A stretch of 64,000 nucleotides of DNA from Calidihabitans tengchongensis (GCA_031459615.1 JAVKIE010000002.1:62001-126000), one strand, 5' to 3'. Positions 23,950 to 32,826 are shown, counted from the stretch's first letter. Numbers and translations are program-made. The notes: a model not told the origin generated them from the sequence alone.

Positions 23950-24918
23950 GTGGAGTTCCGACCGCGGGACGCGTTCCGGTCGCCACGTTTTGCCCAGGTG
24001 GCCACGTTCATGCGGCTGCCGCACGTCAGCGATCCCGGCGGGCTGGACGTGGCGCTGCTGGGCATTCCCTATGACGGCGCGGTCTCCTACCGTCCGGGCC
24101 CGCGGTTTGCCCCCCGGGACATCCGCCAGCACAGCGTCCTGGTCCGCCCCTACAACCCCGCCCAGGGCGTGAATCCCTTTGCGGTGCTGAGGGTGGCCGA
24201 CGTGGGCGATGTGGATGTGGACCCGCTGGGTATCGAGCAGACCTTCGCCCGCGTGGAAGACGCAGTGGAGCGGATCCTGTCAGCCGGCGCGGTGCCGGTG
24301 TGCATAGGGGGAGATCACTCCCTGTCCCTGCCGATCCTGCGGGCGGTGGCCCGCCGCCACGGCCCGGTGGGGATGGTCCACGTGGATGCCCACCAGGACA
24401 TGTGGGAGGAGTACTTCGGTCACCGCTACTTCCACGGCACCCCGTTCCGCCGGGCGGCGGAAGAGGGTCTGCTGGACACCCGGCGCGTGGTGCAGGTGGG
24501 CATCCGCGGGCCGGTGTACGGAGAGGACGACTTCGCCTTCGCGCGTGCCCACGGTATCCGGTGGGTGACGGCGGTGCAGGTGCAGCGGGAGGGACTGAAA
24601 CCGGTCCTGGAGCTGATGGAGACCCTGCGGGGCGGTCCCGTGTACCTGTCGTTCGACATCGACGGGGTGGATCCGGCGTTCGCGCCGGGGACCGGCACGC
24701 CCGAGCCCGGAGGGCTCTCAAGCCGCGAGGCCCTGGAGGTCGTGCGGGCGCTGGCCGGGCTGGATCTGGTGGGCGCCGACCTGGTGGAGGTGTCCCCGCC
24801 CTACGACCACGCCGGCATCACCTCTATCCTGGCCGCGGCGGTCCTGTTCGAGGTGATCTCCGCCCTGGCGGTCACCCGCCAGGGGCGGTCGACAGGAGTC
24901 CCCGCCGGCGGGGGGTAA
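23950..24918 (+). CDS. Agmatinase/arginase-family ureohydrolase
   Basis: A 322-residue binuclear manganese ureohydrolase. All metal-ligand motifs are present: GGDHSLSLPIL, VHVDAHQDMWE (His and two Asp) and SFDIDGVDPAFAPGTGTPEPGG. GIPYDGAVSYRPGPRFAP near residue 40 and VEVSPPYDHAGITSILAA near the end are characteristic of agmatinase and guanidinobutyrase rather than arginase. It hydrolyses the guanidino group of agmatine or a related compound to urea plus amine. The GTG at 23950 follows AAGGGGG. The ABC importer immediately downstream (40-base gap) may bring in the guanidino substrate, but that link is an inference. Confidence 0.9.
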   Translation: MEFRPRDAFRSPRFAQVATFMRLPHVSDPGGLDVALLGIPYDGAVSYRPGPRFAPRDIRQHSVLVRPYNPAQGVNPFAVLRVADVGDVDVDPLGIEQTFARVEDAVERILSAGAVPVCIGGDHSLSLPILRAVARRHGPVGMVHVDAHQDMWEEYFGHRYFHGTPFRRAAEEGLLDTRRVVQVGIRGPVYGEDDFAFARAHGIRWVTAVQVQREGLKPVLELMETLRGGPVYLSFDIDGVDPAFAPGTGTPEPGGLSSREALEVVRALAGLDLVGADLVEVSPPYDHAGITSILAAAVLFEVISALAVTRQGRSTGVPAGGG

Positions 24919-24957
24919 TCGGTACATGTATCCCGCACAGACAGAGGTGGTGAAGCC

Positions 24958-25935
24958 ATGAGGCGATGGGCGGCAGTGGTGGGGACCGCGGCGCTGGCGG
25001 TGGCACTGCTGGTCCGACCCGGTCCGGCGCCGGCCCAGCAGGCTCTGCGCATCGGCTATCCCGTGTGGGTGGGCTACGGCCCGCTGTTCCTGGCGGACCG
25101 CAAGGGCATGCTGGCCGATCTGGGCGTGAATGTGGACTTTGTCCTGATGGAGGATACCAAGACGCGTTACGTGGCGCTGGCCGCCGGCAAGATCGACGGC
25201 CTGATGACCACCATCGACACGGTGGTCCTGCGGGTGCGGCCCGACTTCCAGGTGGCGGCGGTGATGGCGTTTGACGACAGCAAGGGCGGCGACGGCATCG
25301 TGGCCCGCAGGGAGATCCGCACCGTCCGCGATCTCAAGGGCAAGACGGTGGCGTTCGGCGAAGGCTCGGTGAGCCACTTCTTCCTGGGGTTCCTCCTGCA
25401 GCGGAACGGCCTGACGTTCCGGGACATCGTGCCCGTCAACATGACCGCCGGCGACGCCGGGGCGGCATTTGTGGCCGGCAAGGTGGACGCGGCGGTGACC
25501 TGGGAGCCCTGGCTGACCCGCGGCAAGCAGGCGCCCCATGGTCACCTGCTGGTGGACAGCAGCGCCACGCCCGGACTGATCGTCGACGTGCTGGTGTTCC
25601 GCAAGGATGTGCTGCGGCGGAGAGAGGTGGAGGTGCGCAACGTGGTCCGCGCCTGGCACCGGGCGGTGGAGTACTGGAAGACACACCCCCAGGAGAGCAA
25701 CCGGATCATGGCCCAGGCGGTGGGCGGCTGGCTGAAGGATCCCCAGGTGTTTGCCGAGACGCTCACGGGCATCCGCTACTACGACTACGAGCTGAACCGG
25801 GCCTTCTTCGCCCCGGGCGGGGGCATCTACAAGACCGCCCAGTTCGCCATCGACTTCTGGGCGGCCCAGGGCAAGGTGCAGGTACCGGGGCTGCGGGCCC
25901 GGGACATCGTGGACGGGTCGTTCATTGCCCGCTAG
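24958..25935 (+). CDS. ABC transporter substrate-binding protein, NMT1/SsuA/TauA type
   Basis: A 325-residue binding protein with a signal peptide (residues 1-26, LLVRPGPAPAQQ). The NMT1/SsuA family opening RIGYPVWVGYGPLFLADRKGM is clear, then TKTRYVALAAGKIDGLMTTIDTVVL, VRDLKGKTVAFGEGSVSHFFL, and AAFVAGKVDAAVTWEPWLTRG. These sequences fit receptors for nitrate, sulfonate, pyrimidine-precursor or amine ligands. Ligand identity is not decidable. GGTGGTGAAGCC precedes the ATG. The next gene starts before the stop of this one, and a hairpin follows the stop. Confidence 0.92.
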   Translation: MRRWAAVVGTAALAVALLVRPGPAPAQQALRIGYPVWVGYGPLFLADRKGMLADLGVNVDFVLMEDTKTRYVALAAGKIDGLMTTIDTVVLRVRPDFQVAAVMAFDDSKGGDGIVARREIRTVRDLKGKTVAFGEGSVSHFFLGFLLQRNGLTFRDIVPVNMTAGDAGAAFVAGKVDAAVTWEPWLTRGKQAPHGHLLVDSSATPGLIVDVLVFRKDVLRRREVEVRNVVRAWHRAVEYWKTHPQESNRIMAQAVGGWLKDPQVFAETLTGIRYYDYELNRAFFAPGGGIYKTAQFAIDFWAAQGKVQVPGLRARDIVDGSFIAR

Positions 25936-26791
25936 GCGATCCCCGACCACCCCCGACGCGGTTCCGCGGCCCACCCGGCCGCGGAACCGCATCCGTTCTG
26001 TCCTGAGCGACGCCCTGCGTCCCCACGAGCCGGTGGCCCGGCGCGCCTACCTCGGCGGCGTGCTGCTGTCGGCCGCCACCCTGGCGGCGGCGTGGGCCGT
26101 CCTGACCTACGGTGGGGTGGTGCCGCCGCTGTTCTTGCCGTCGCCGTCGGACGTGGTGCGGTCGGCCCTGTCCCTGCTGCGCGAGGGCAGTCTGTGGGTG
26201 CACACCCGGGCCAGCCTCCTGGTGATCGTCACCGGGTGGGCGCTGGCCGCGGCGGTGGCGGTGCCCCTGGGCATCCTCATGGGCACCCTCAAGATGGTGG
26301 AGGCGGTGGTGGAGCCGCTGGTGGACTTCGTGCGCTACCTGCCGGTGAGCGCCATGATCCCGCTGCTGATCCTGTACATCGGGATCGGCACGGCGGAGAA
26401 GGTGGCCGTCATCTTCATCGGGACGTTTTTCCAGCTGGTGCTGCTGGTGGCCGACGTCTCGGCCACCGTCAGCAAGGACCTGCTGGACAGCGCCTACACC
26501 CTGGGCGCCGGGCGGCGGACCGTGTTCACCCGGGTCCTGGTGCCGGCCACCCTGCCCGGCGTGATGGACAACCTGCGGATCACCATGGGGTGGGCGTGGA
26601 CCTACCTGATCGTGGCCGAGCTGGTCTCCGCCGACCGCGGCCTGGGGTACCTGATTCTGGACGCCATGCGGGGATTGAACACCGACCGGATCTTCGTCGG
26701 GCTGCTGGTCATCGGCCTGCTGGGGCTGGGGTTTGACATGCTGTTCAAGTGGTTGCACCGGGTGCTGTTGCCGTGGTCGCCGCGGATCTGA
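25925..26791 (+). CDS. ABC transporter permease, SsuC/TauC type
   Basis: A 288-residue permease with six hydrophobic helices. The helices start around residue 42 (YLGGVLLSAATLAAAWAV), with the coupling motif in LLDSAYTLGAGRRTVFTRVLVPATLPGVMDNLR and the typical WTYLIVAELVSADRGLGYLILDA. The only start giving the full N-terminus is a TTG at 25925 that overlaps the previous gene by 11 bases. This makes the first 40 residues proline- and arginine-rich and places a strong hairpin (25958-25990) inside the coding region. A GTG at 26033 would shorten it to the membrane part. Which start is used is open. Confidence 0.88.
   Translation: MPARRSPTTPDAVPRPTRPRNRIRSVLSDALRPHEPVARRAYLGGVLLSAATLAAAWAVLTYGGVVPPLFLPSPSDVVRSALSLLREGSLWVHTRASLLVIVTGWALAAAVAVPLGILMGTLKMVEAVVEPLVDFVRYLPVSAMIPLLILYIGIGTAEKVAVIFIGTFFQLVLLVADVSATVSKDLLDSAYTLGAGRRTVFTRVLVPATLPGVMDNLRITMGWAWTYLIVAELVSADRGLGYLILDAMRGLNTDRIFVGLLVIGLLGLGFDMLFKWLHRVLLPWSPRI
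25958..25990 (+). other. 14-bp perfect hairpin after the binding-protein gene
   Basis: GCGGTTCCGCGGCC (25958-25971) and GGCCGCGGAACCGC (25977-25990) form a 14-bp stem with a 5-base loop, 22 bases after the binding-protein stop. It is probably an mRNA stabiliser or attenuator between receptor and permease, and it argues for a permease start downstream of it. Confidence 0.6.
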
Positions 26792-27594
26792 CCGCCCCCG
26801 CCAAGCTTTCCCTGGAGGACCTGCGGGTCGTCTTCACCCGCCGCCGGGGAGGACAGGTCACGGCCGTGGAGGATCTCCGGCTGGTGGCGCGGGACCGGGA
26901 GTTCGTCTGCCTGGTGGGACCGTCGGGCTGCGGCAAGTCCACGGTCCTGCGGGCGGTGGCCGGCCTGATCAGGCCCACGGCGGGGCGGGTCCTGCTGGAC
27001 GGGGTGCCGGTGGCCGGCCCCGGCGCCGACCGGGGTATGGTGTTCCAGTCCTACACGCTGTTCCCCTGGCTGACGGTCCAGGGCAACGTGGAGTTCGGCC
27101 CCCGGCTGCGGGGGGTGCCGGCGGAGCGGTGCGCGGAGATTGCCCGCCGGTATATCGCCCTGGTGGGGCTGGCGGGGTTCGAGCACGCCTACCCCAAGGA
27201 GCTGTCCGGAGGGATGATGCAGCGGGTGGCTCTGGCCCGGGCGCTGGCCAACGAGCCCGAGGTCCTGCTGATGGACGAGCCGTTTGGAGCCCTGGACGCC
27301 CAGACCCGGGCGCTGATGCAGGAGCTGCTGCTGCGGGTGTGGGAGCAGACCCGCACCACGGTCCTGTTCGTCACCCACGACATCGAGGAGGCCATCCTGC
27401 TGGCCGACCGGGTGTACGTGATGACCGCCCGCCCGGGGCGCATCAAGGTCGAGCTCCCCGTCGATCTGCCCCGACCCCGCACCGTGGAGGTATTCGACTC
27501 GCCCGCGTTCCTGCGCCTGCGCCGGGAGGTCCACCAGGCCGTCCGGGAGGAGAGCCTGAAGGCGCTGGCGGCGGCAGATGGGGAGCGAGGCTAG
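26773..27594 (+). CDS. ABC transporter ATP-binding protein, SsuB/TauB type
   Basis: A 273-residue ATPase: Walker A GPSGCGKSTVLRA, Q-loop MVFQSYTLFPWLTV, signature LSGGMMQRVALARAL, Walker B VLLMDEPFGALDA, H-loop FVTHDIEEAI, and the typical C-terminal MTARPGRIKVELPVDLPRPR. It powers the SsuC-type permease whose gene it overlaps by 19 bases; a GTG at 26749 is an alternative start. The stop codon shares the palindrome CTAG with the stop of the convergent cupin gene. Confidence 0.92.
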   Translation: MVAADLTAPAKLSLEDLRVVFTRRRGGQVTAVEDLRLVARDREFVCLVGPSGCGKSTVLRAVAGLIRPTAGRVLLDGVPVAGPGADRGMVFQSYTLFPWLTVQGNVEFGPRLRGVPAERCAEIARRYIALVGLAGFEHAYPKELSGGMMQRVALARALANEPEVLLMDEPFGALDAQTRALMQELLLRVWEQTRTTVLFVTHDIEEAILLADRVYVMTARPGRIKVELPVDLPRPRTVEVFDSPAFLRLRREVHQAVREESLKALAAADGERG

Positions 27595-27929
27595 GGCTGC
27601 TTCTGGGGCACGCAGCAGATGAACTTCAGCGGCGCGGTCCCGGTGTTGCGGATCTGGTGGCGCTCGTACGGCGGCACCCACATCACCACTCCCGGCCGCA
27701 CGGGGTGTTCGCCCTCGGGCCCCACCATCACGCCCTCGCCCTCCAGCAGGTACATCTCCTGCTCGTACCAGTGCTCGTGCAGGGGCGTGGCTGCGCCGGG
27801 GTCCAGTTCGAAGATGCGCATGGCAAACGTCTGCGCGCCCCGCCGCCGGTCGATGACCCAGCGGACGCGGACTCCCGGCATGTCAGGCGGCTGCTCGGCG
27901 GGCACGTCCTCCGGGCGGAAGATCTCCAC
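27591..27929 (-). CDS. Small cupin-domain protein
   Basis: A 112-residue single-domain cupin. Motif 1 is PLHEHWYEQEMYLLEGEG, with two His and a Glu as probable metal ligands. Motif 2 is VMWVPPYERHQIRNTG, with the final His. Such stand-alone cupins act as small metal-dependent isomerases, lyases or sensors; the reaction cannot be assigned here. A GTG start at 27929 follows GGGAGGG. It is convergent with the ABC ATPase, with both stop codons in one CTAG, and lies 54 bases after the end of the nuclease operon in the same direction, so it may be read through from it. Confidence 0.8.
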   Translation of the reverse strand: MEIFRPEDVPAEQPPDMPGVRVRWVIDRRRGAQTFAMRIFELDPGAATPLHEHWYEQEMYLLEGEGVMVGPEGEHPVRPGVVMWVPPYERHQIRNTGTAPLKFICCVPQKQP

Positions 27930-27983
27930 GGCCGATCCCTCCCCTGCGGGAGTTGGGCGTCCGGGGCCGGAACTCCTGGGTCG

Positions 27984-29306
27984 TCAGGCGGGCACGCCAC
28001 CGCACCCGCACCCGGGGGCGAACCGGCAGAACTGGACCATCCACGTGGGGCAGGGGGGCAGCTGGTCAGGCGGCGCGCCGGCCTCCAGCAGTGCCAGCCG
28101 TCGGTCGGCCTCGGCACGGATCTGGGGCAGGTCGCGGAACTGCAGGTCGTAGACCATGAACTTGTCGCCCAGCCGCTCGTAGTACACGATCAGCCGCCCC
28201 ATCTCGGCCTGCAGCAGCGCGCACGCGAACGCCAGGCGGTCCACGTGATGTCCCAGGGCGTGGGGGATCCGGCGGCGTTCCACCATCTCGAACCGGGAGG
28301 AGACCCGCAACAACGTGGGGATCCCGTGGTAGGTGTCCACCCGGTCGGCCAGCGACCGCAGGCGGACGGGGACGGTCCGGAAGGCGCCGGGCACGCCGAA
28401 GCGCAGTGTGTCGTACAGGGCGTCCCGGAACCCCCGCCGGGCCATGTCCTGCAGGCGGGCCTCCGCGTCGTCGATCGCGTCACCTTCGGCGGGACTGAGG
28501 CGGGCGTACGCCGACCGCCGCGGGAAGACCAGATCGGTGAGGCGCAGGCCGGCGGGCGCGGGGGCGGCCCGCACCCGGGCCGTGAGGGCGGATTCCAGGG
28601 CGGGATCCGGCTGCAGGGCGACAGATCCCGGCGCGACGACGCGCTCCAGAGGCGGGGCGGCCTCGCAGCCGCAGATGTCGTGGTAGTCACAGCCGCGGCC
28701 GAACCACTCGCAGCGCGGGAGGTCTCCGGGGCTGCCCGACTCCAGCGCGCGGGCGAGGGCGTCTCGGCGGCGGCGCATCTCGGCGCGGATCCCGTCCAGG
28801 TCGGCGAACTCCACGGCGAACGCGCGCAGCCGCACGGGTTGCGGGGGGCCTCCGCGGCCGTACACGACCAGGCGGCCCCGGGGCACGCCCACCATGGCGC
28901 AGTACATCGCCAGCTGGTCGACGTAGGTCGGGCGCGCGGCCTCGGCGCCTTCCGGGACGACCGCGGTGGTCTTGAGCTCCAGCGGCATGTCCTCATAGAT
29001 GTCGATCTTGCCCACGATGCCCTCGAACTCCACGAACTGCTCGACGAACTCCTCGGTGGAGATTGCTGCCCCGAACTGGCTGTGAAAGCCGGTGCCGGCC
29101 AGCAGGCTCTGCCGGCGGTCCGGCGAAGGCTGGATGTCCGGCCGCGTCCACCGGAAGAAGGCCTGGCGGGGGTTCACCAGGTCCGTCACCGAGATCCGCC
29201 GGCGGGCGGACGGTCGGCGGAGGGCGGCGGTCAGCTCGTCCTTGACGGTCCGGTTGGCCTCGACGCTGCCCACGAAGGGCGCGGCAAACGCCACGACGGC
29301 GATCAC
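27984..29306 (-). CDS. Internally duplicated Cas4/RecB-like PD-(D/E)XK nuclease with two cysteine clusters
   Basis: A 440-residue protein made of two related halves. The first half (about 35-220) shows the RecB/Cas4 set: GTGFHSQFG (His75), GKIDIYEDMPLELKTT (Asp102, Glu110, Lys112), VDQLAMYCAMVG (Gln131), GRLVVYG, and a cluster C199-x6-C206-x5-C212-x-C214. The second half (about 252-438) repeats VDRLAFACALL, GRLIVYY and IRAEADRRLALLEAG, and a matching C419-x7-C427-x5-C433-x-C435. It lacks the His, Asp and Glu-x-Lys residues. One half is therefore a likely nuclease and the other a catalytically dead, probably Fe-S-binding partner. It is coupled by GTGA to the MrfB-type exonuclease. I know of no named family with this layout. 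Confidence 0.8.
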   Translation of the reverse strand: MIAVVAFAAPFVGSVEANRTVKDELTAALRRPSARRRISVTDLVNPRQAFFRWTRPDIQPSPDRRQSLLAGTGFHSQFGAAISTEEFVEQFVEFEGIVGKIDIYEDMPLELKTTAVVPEGAEAARPTYVDQLAMYCAMVGVPRGRLVVYGRGGPPQPVRLRAFAVEFADLDGIRAEMRRRRDALARALESGSPGDLPRCEWFGRGCDYHDICGCEAAPPLERVVAPGSVALQPDPALESALTARVRAAPAPAGLRLTDLVFPRRSAYARLSPAEGDAIDDAEARLQDMARRGFRDALYDTLRFGVPGAFRTVPVRLRSLADRVDTYHGIPTLLRVSSRFEMVERRRIPHALGHHVDRLAFACALLQAEMGRLIVYYERLGDKFMVYDLQFRDLPQIRAEADRRLALLEAGAPPDQLPPCPTWMVQFCRFAPGCGCGGVPA

Positions 29307-30421
29307 GCTCCCGGCGCCGCCGTCAGGACACTCCTCACCGGCGGACGGGCGGCGCCCGCCCCCACGGCGGCGCGGGTCACCTTGGCTTCCAGCCTCCGGG
29401 TCCTCTGCACCAGCCGCGGACGCGGGACGTCGGAACAGGCGGCGGCCCGCCGGGCGTAGGCAAGCGCCCGCGCCGGGTCCCGCAGCTCCCACTCCCACAG
29501 CATCGCCAGGCGCTCCAGGACCATCCAGCGGGGCAGGAGTCCGACCTGCAGCTCGCGCTCCCACAGGTCCCGCAGGTCGTCCACGTGGCCACGGCGCCGA
29601 TGGTGCCGCGCCAGAGCCCACACGGCGCGCATCCGCGCCGCCGGGTCGCGTTCGGCCTCCAGCGCCGCCCGGCAGCACTCGGCGGCGGCATCGGATCGCC
29701 CGCTGTCCTCCAGCAGCCGGGCCAGCCCGACCCGGTCCACGTCGGCGGGCGCGCGGCGGGGATCGACCAGGATGTCGCCGGCGACGCCGTGGAGGGCCAC
29801 CAGGGAGAGGATGTCCCAGGCGTTGTGGGCGATCACCGGTTCGAGCAGGGCGTCGTCGCCGGTCTGCAGGTAGCGGACGTACAGCGAGGGGATCATCCAC
29901 CCCGGCACGTCCACAGGCCGGTCCACCCGGAGGACAGCCTGTTCCAGCAGGGGCAGGCTGTAGCCCCCCAGGCGGCGGTGCCACAGACGGCGGGCCAGGG
30001 TCATCAGGTCCAGGTGCGCCGCCGGTGCGGGGGCGGGGCGCAGACGGCACATCAGGTAGCGGGTGCGCAGCAACGGGAGGTCGAACCGGGACCCATTGAA
30101 GGTCACCAGGGCGTCGGCGCGGCGCAGCTCATCCTCCACGGCGGCGAGCATGTCCTGTTCGGCGGCCAGGTCCCGCAGGATGAACTGGGTCAGCAGCAGT
30201 CCGCGCTCGGTCACCCGGGCCAGGCCCACCAGGAACACGTAGGTGCCCGTACCGCCCGCCAGGCCGGTGGTCTCGGTGTCCAGCCAGGCCACCGAGCTCC
30301 CCGGGGGTCCTGCGGCCCGCCCGCGGGCCACGGCCTCTCCCAGGGGCCGCAGTCCGTGCACGCGGTCGGCCGGCCACAGATGGGTGCGCACGTCCACGCC
30401 CGCCACGGTCCTCGACCTCAC
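29303..30421 (-). CDS. mrfB: MrfB (YprB)-type DEDDh 3'-5' exonuclease
   Basis: A 372-residue RNase-H-like exonuclease. Catalytic residues are visible in VAWLDTETTGLAGGTGTYVF (Asp48, Glu50), TFNGSRFDLPLLRTRY (Asp114) and AHNAWDILSLV (His199, Asp203). The nuclease part ends near residue 215 and is followed by TPR-like helices (GLARLLEDSGRSDAAAECCRAAL, RRRGHVDDLRDLWERELQ), as in B. subtilis YprB. In Bacillus, MrfA (helicase) and MrfB repair mitomycin-C lesions independently of UvrABC. The GTG start overlaps the helicase stop by four bases (30418-30421), and the stop overlaps the next nuclease start the same way. Cytoplasmic. Confidence 0.9.
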   Translation of the reverse strand: MRSRTVAGVDVRTHLWPADRVHGLRPLGEAVARGRAAGPPGSSVAWLDTETTGLAGGTGTYVFLVGLARVTERGLLLTQFILRDLAAEQDMLAAVEDELRRADALVTFNGSRFDLPLLRTRYLMCRLRPAPAPAAHLDLMTLARRLWHRRLGGYSLPLLEQAVLRVDRPVDVPGWMIPSLYVRYLQTGDDALLEPVIAHNAWDILSLVALHGVAGDILVDPRRAPADVDRVGLARLLEDSGRSDAAAECCRAALEAERDPAARMRAVWALARHHRRRGHVDDLRDLWERELQVGLLPRWMVLERLAMLWEWELRDPARALAYARRAAACSDVPRPRLVQRTRRLEAKVTRAAVGAGAARPPVRSVLTAAPGA

Positions 30422-32757
30422 GCGGGATCGCTGGTCCGCCCTCCGGAGGCGGCCGCCGGAGAGGGCGAGAGGGCGCACCGGAGGATGGTCAGGCAGTCGG
30501 CCTTGCCCGCCGCGCCGGCTTCCAGGACCGGCCCCACGCAGCTGGGACACCCGTCCGCGCACGGACAGGCGGCGACCAGGTCGGCCGCCGCCTGCAGCAG
30601 GTCGTCGTGGAGACGGAACAGGCGCTCGGCCAGTCCCACCCCTCCGGGAGCCCGTTCGTACAGGTAGATGGTCGGCCGGCCGGTGTGGGGCGACCGCACC
30701 TCGTAGACACGGCCCAGGTCCCGGGGGTCGCACATCACGAACAGCGGGGCGACGTTGTGCAGGGCGTGGGCCAGGGCGGCCAGGGCCCCCTGCAGGCGCT
30801 CGCCCGGGGCGGGGCCGTCCGGCCCGGCGGCGCGCGGCCCCGGCAGGCTCGCCAGGACCTGGGGGCCCAGCGTCCACCAGGCGGCGGTGGTGTGCATGGT
30901 GGTGTCCGGCAGGTTGATCGTCCCCCACCCCACGTTCTCGTGGGTGTGGAGGGTGAGCTTCTTGAAGATGGTGGGGCGGAACGTCACCTCCACGTCGCCG
31001 TGGGCGCGGGGCAGGGGGCCGGGGGCGGCGCCGTCCTCGGACAGGACGTCGATGCCCACGGCGATCTCGGCATCGGTGTAGTAGTCCACGTTCACCCGGC
31101 GCACGTAGGCCTTGCGCTGGTCCCAGTCCAGCCGGTCCACGTGGTACTGCTGGCCCAGGTGGAGGTAGATGGCGTGCTCGTGGACCAGGGAGGGGGCGGA
31201 GGGCAGGTCCACCTCCCCCACCACCCGGGGAGATGGATCCGTCGCGTCGATGATCACCACATTCTCGGTGGACGCCGACCGCAGGCTGACGTCCTGGGCC
31301 GGAAACCGGTCGGCCACATAGTGCCAGCGCTCGCCGTCGTGGTGGACGATGCCCTGGGATTCCAGATGGCGGAGGATGTCCACCGGCACCGAAGCGCCGA
31401 AAGGCTCGTCGGCGGCCAGGGGCAGCTCGAAGGCCGCGCAGCGCAGGTGGGCGGTCAGGATCAGCAGGTTGTCGGGGTGGATGAGGGCGCTCTCGGGCGA
31501 GCGGCCGAAGAAGTACTCGGGGTGCGCCATCAGGTACTGGTCCAAGGGGTCGCCGGTGGCCACGAAGACGGCCGCCGACAGGTCGGTGGTGCGGCCGGCG
31601 CGGCCCATCTGCTGCCAGGTGGACGCGATGGTCCCCGGATACCCGGCCAGCACGGCCACCTGCAGCTGGCCGATGTCGATGCCCAGCTCCAGGGCGGTGG
31701 TGGCGGCCACCGCCCGCACCGTCCCCTCCCGCAGGCCCCGCTCGATGGCCCGGCGCTCGGAGGGCAGATAGCCGGCCCGGTACCCGCGGACCGCCTCCGG
31801 GTCGATGCCGGCGCGGGCGGCCGCGTCCTTGAGGTAGGTGGTCAGCAGCTCGGCGGCCAGGCGGCTGCGGGCGAAGACGATGGTGGGGACCCCGTGGCGC
31901 AGCAGGTCGGCGGCCAGGTCCCGGACCTCCAGCAGGGTGTCCCGGCGGATGCCCAGCCCGCGGTGGACCAGGGGCGGATTGAGGAAGACGACAACCTTCT
32001 CTCCGGCCGGCGCCCCGCTGCGGTCGATGAGGGTGACCGGACGGCCGATCAGGCGCTCCGCGTGCTCGCCCGGATTGCCGATGGTGGCGCTGGCGCCGAT
32101 GAACTGCGGCGCGCTGCCGTAGAAGCGGCAGATGCGCTGCAGCCGCCGCAGCACGTTGGCCACATGGCTGCCGAACACCCCCCGGTACTGGTGCATCTCG
32201 TCCACCACCACGTAGCGGAGGTTCTCGAACAGGCGCAGCCACGTGGTGTGGTGGGGGAGGATGGCGGTGTGCAGCATGTCGGGGTTGGTGACCACGATGT
32301 GGCCCGCGGCCCGGATGGCGCGACGCGATGCGGCGGGGGTGTCGCCGTCGTAGGTGAAGGTCCTGATGTCCGCGCCCAGATCGGCCACCAGCCCCTGCAA
32401 TTCGTCCACCTGGTCCGCCGACAGCGCCTTGGTGGGGAACAGGTACAGGGCCCGGGCAGACGGTTCTTCCAGCAGGCGGGCCAGGACCGGAAGGTTGTAG
32501 CACAGGGTCTTGCCGCTGGCGGTGGGGGTGACCACCACCACGTCCTGGCCGGACCGGACAGCCCGGAACGCGTCGGCCTGATGGGAGTACAGGCCGGTGA
32601 TCCCGCGCCGCCGCAGGGCGGCCGTCAGCACCGGCGGCAGGTCGTCGGGACAGGGGACCATCCGCGCAGGCCGCGGGGGGAGGACCCGCCAGGCGGCAAT
32701 CCGGGACGCGGTCTGGGGGTCAGCGCGCAGCCGTTCGAGGATCTGAGGCAGGGTCAT
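30418..32757 (-). CDS. mrfA: MrfA (YprA)-type DEAD/DEAH-box DNA helicase with DUF1998 domain
   Basis: A 779-residue superfamily 2 helicase. Motif I is TPTASGKTLCYN (Lys83), motif Ia LFPTKALSADQ, motif II VVVDEMHQYRG (186-189 DEMH) and motif III GASATIGNP. Motif V lies in ATTALELGIDIG and motif VI in WQQMGRAGRT. The C-terminal DUF1998/MZB part carries the zinc-type cluster CPCADGCPSC and a later Cys, as in MrfA. Length is close to the Bacillus protein. First gene of a three-gene operon; a LexA-box match lies 70 bases upstream of the ATG, which has GGAG at suitable distance. Predicted to open DNA at adducts for the two nucleases encoded after it. Confidence 0.93.
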   Translation of the reverse strand: MTLPQILERLRADPQTASRIAAWRVLPPRPARMVPCPDDLPPVLTAALRRRGITGLYSHQADAFRAVRSGQDVVVVTPTASGKTLCYNLPVLARLLEEPSARALYLFPTKALSADQVDELQGLVADLGADIRTFTYDGDTPAASRRAIRAAGHIVVTNPDMLHTAILPHHTTWLRLFENLRYVVVDEMHQYRGVFGSHVANVLRRLQRICRFYGSAPQFIGASATIGNPGEHAERLIGRPVTLIDRSGAPAGEKVVVFLNPPLVHRGLGIRRDTLLEVRDLAADLLRHGVPTIVFARSRLAAELLTTYLKDAAARAGIDPEAVRGYRAGYLPSERRAIERGLREGTVRAVAATTALELGIDIGQLQVAVLAGYPGTIASTWQQMGRAGRTTDLSAAVFVATGDPLDQYLMAHPEYFFGRSPESALIHPDNLLILTAHLRCAAFELPLAADEPFGASVPVDILRHLESQGIVHHDGERWHYVADRFPAQDVSLRSASTENVVIIDATDPSPRVVGEVDLPSAPSLVHEHAIYLHLGQQYHVDRLDWDQRKAYVRRVNVDYYTDAEIAVGIDVLSEDGAAPGPLPRAHGDVEVTFRPTIFKKLTLHTHENVGWGTINLPDTTMHTTAAWWTLGPQVLASLPGPRAAGPDGPAPGERLQGALAALAHALHNVAPLFVMCDPRDLGRVYEVRSPHTGRPTIYLYERAPGGVGLAERLFRLHDDLLQAAADLVAACPCADGCPSCVGPVLEAGAAGKADCLTILRCALSPSPAAASGGRTSDPA

Positions 32758-32826
32758 GGCGTCAGACTCCGGTGGCGTGTTCTCGCGTGTGAGGTGAGCG
32801 GATACCTCCAGGCCCCCTCACGCGTG

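Noticed and set aside
27591..27594. Shared CTAG holding both convergent stop codons
   Set aside because: A neat overlap but expected by chance for convergent TAG stops; no function implied.
32758..32826. A second LexA-like half-site (GAGAACAC on the minus strand) near the helicase start
   Set aside because: It lacks the paired half and spacing of a LexA box.
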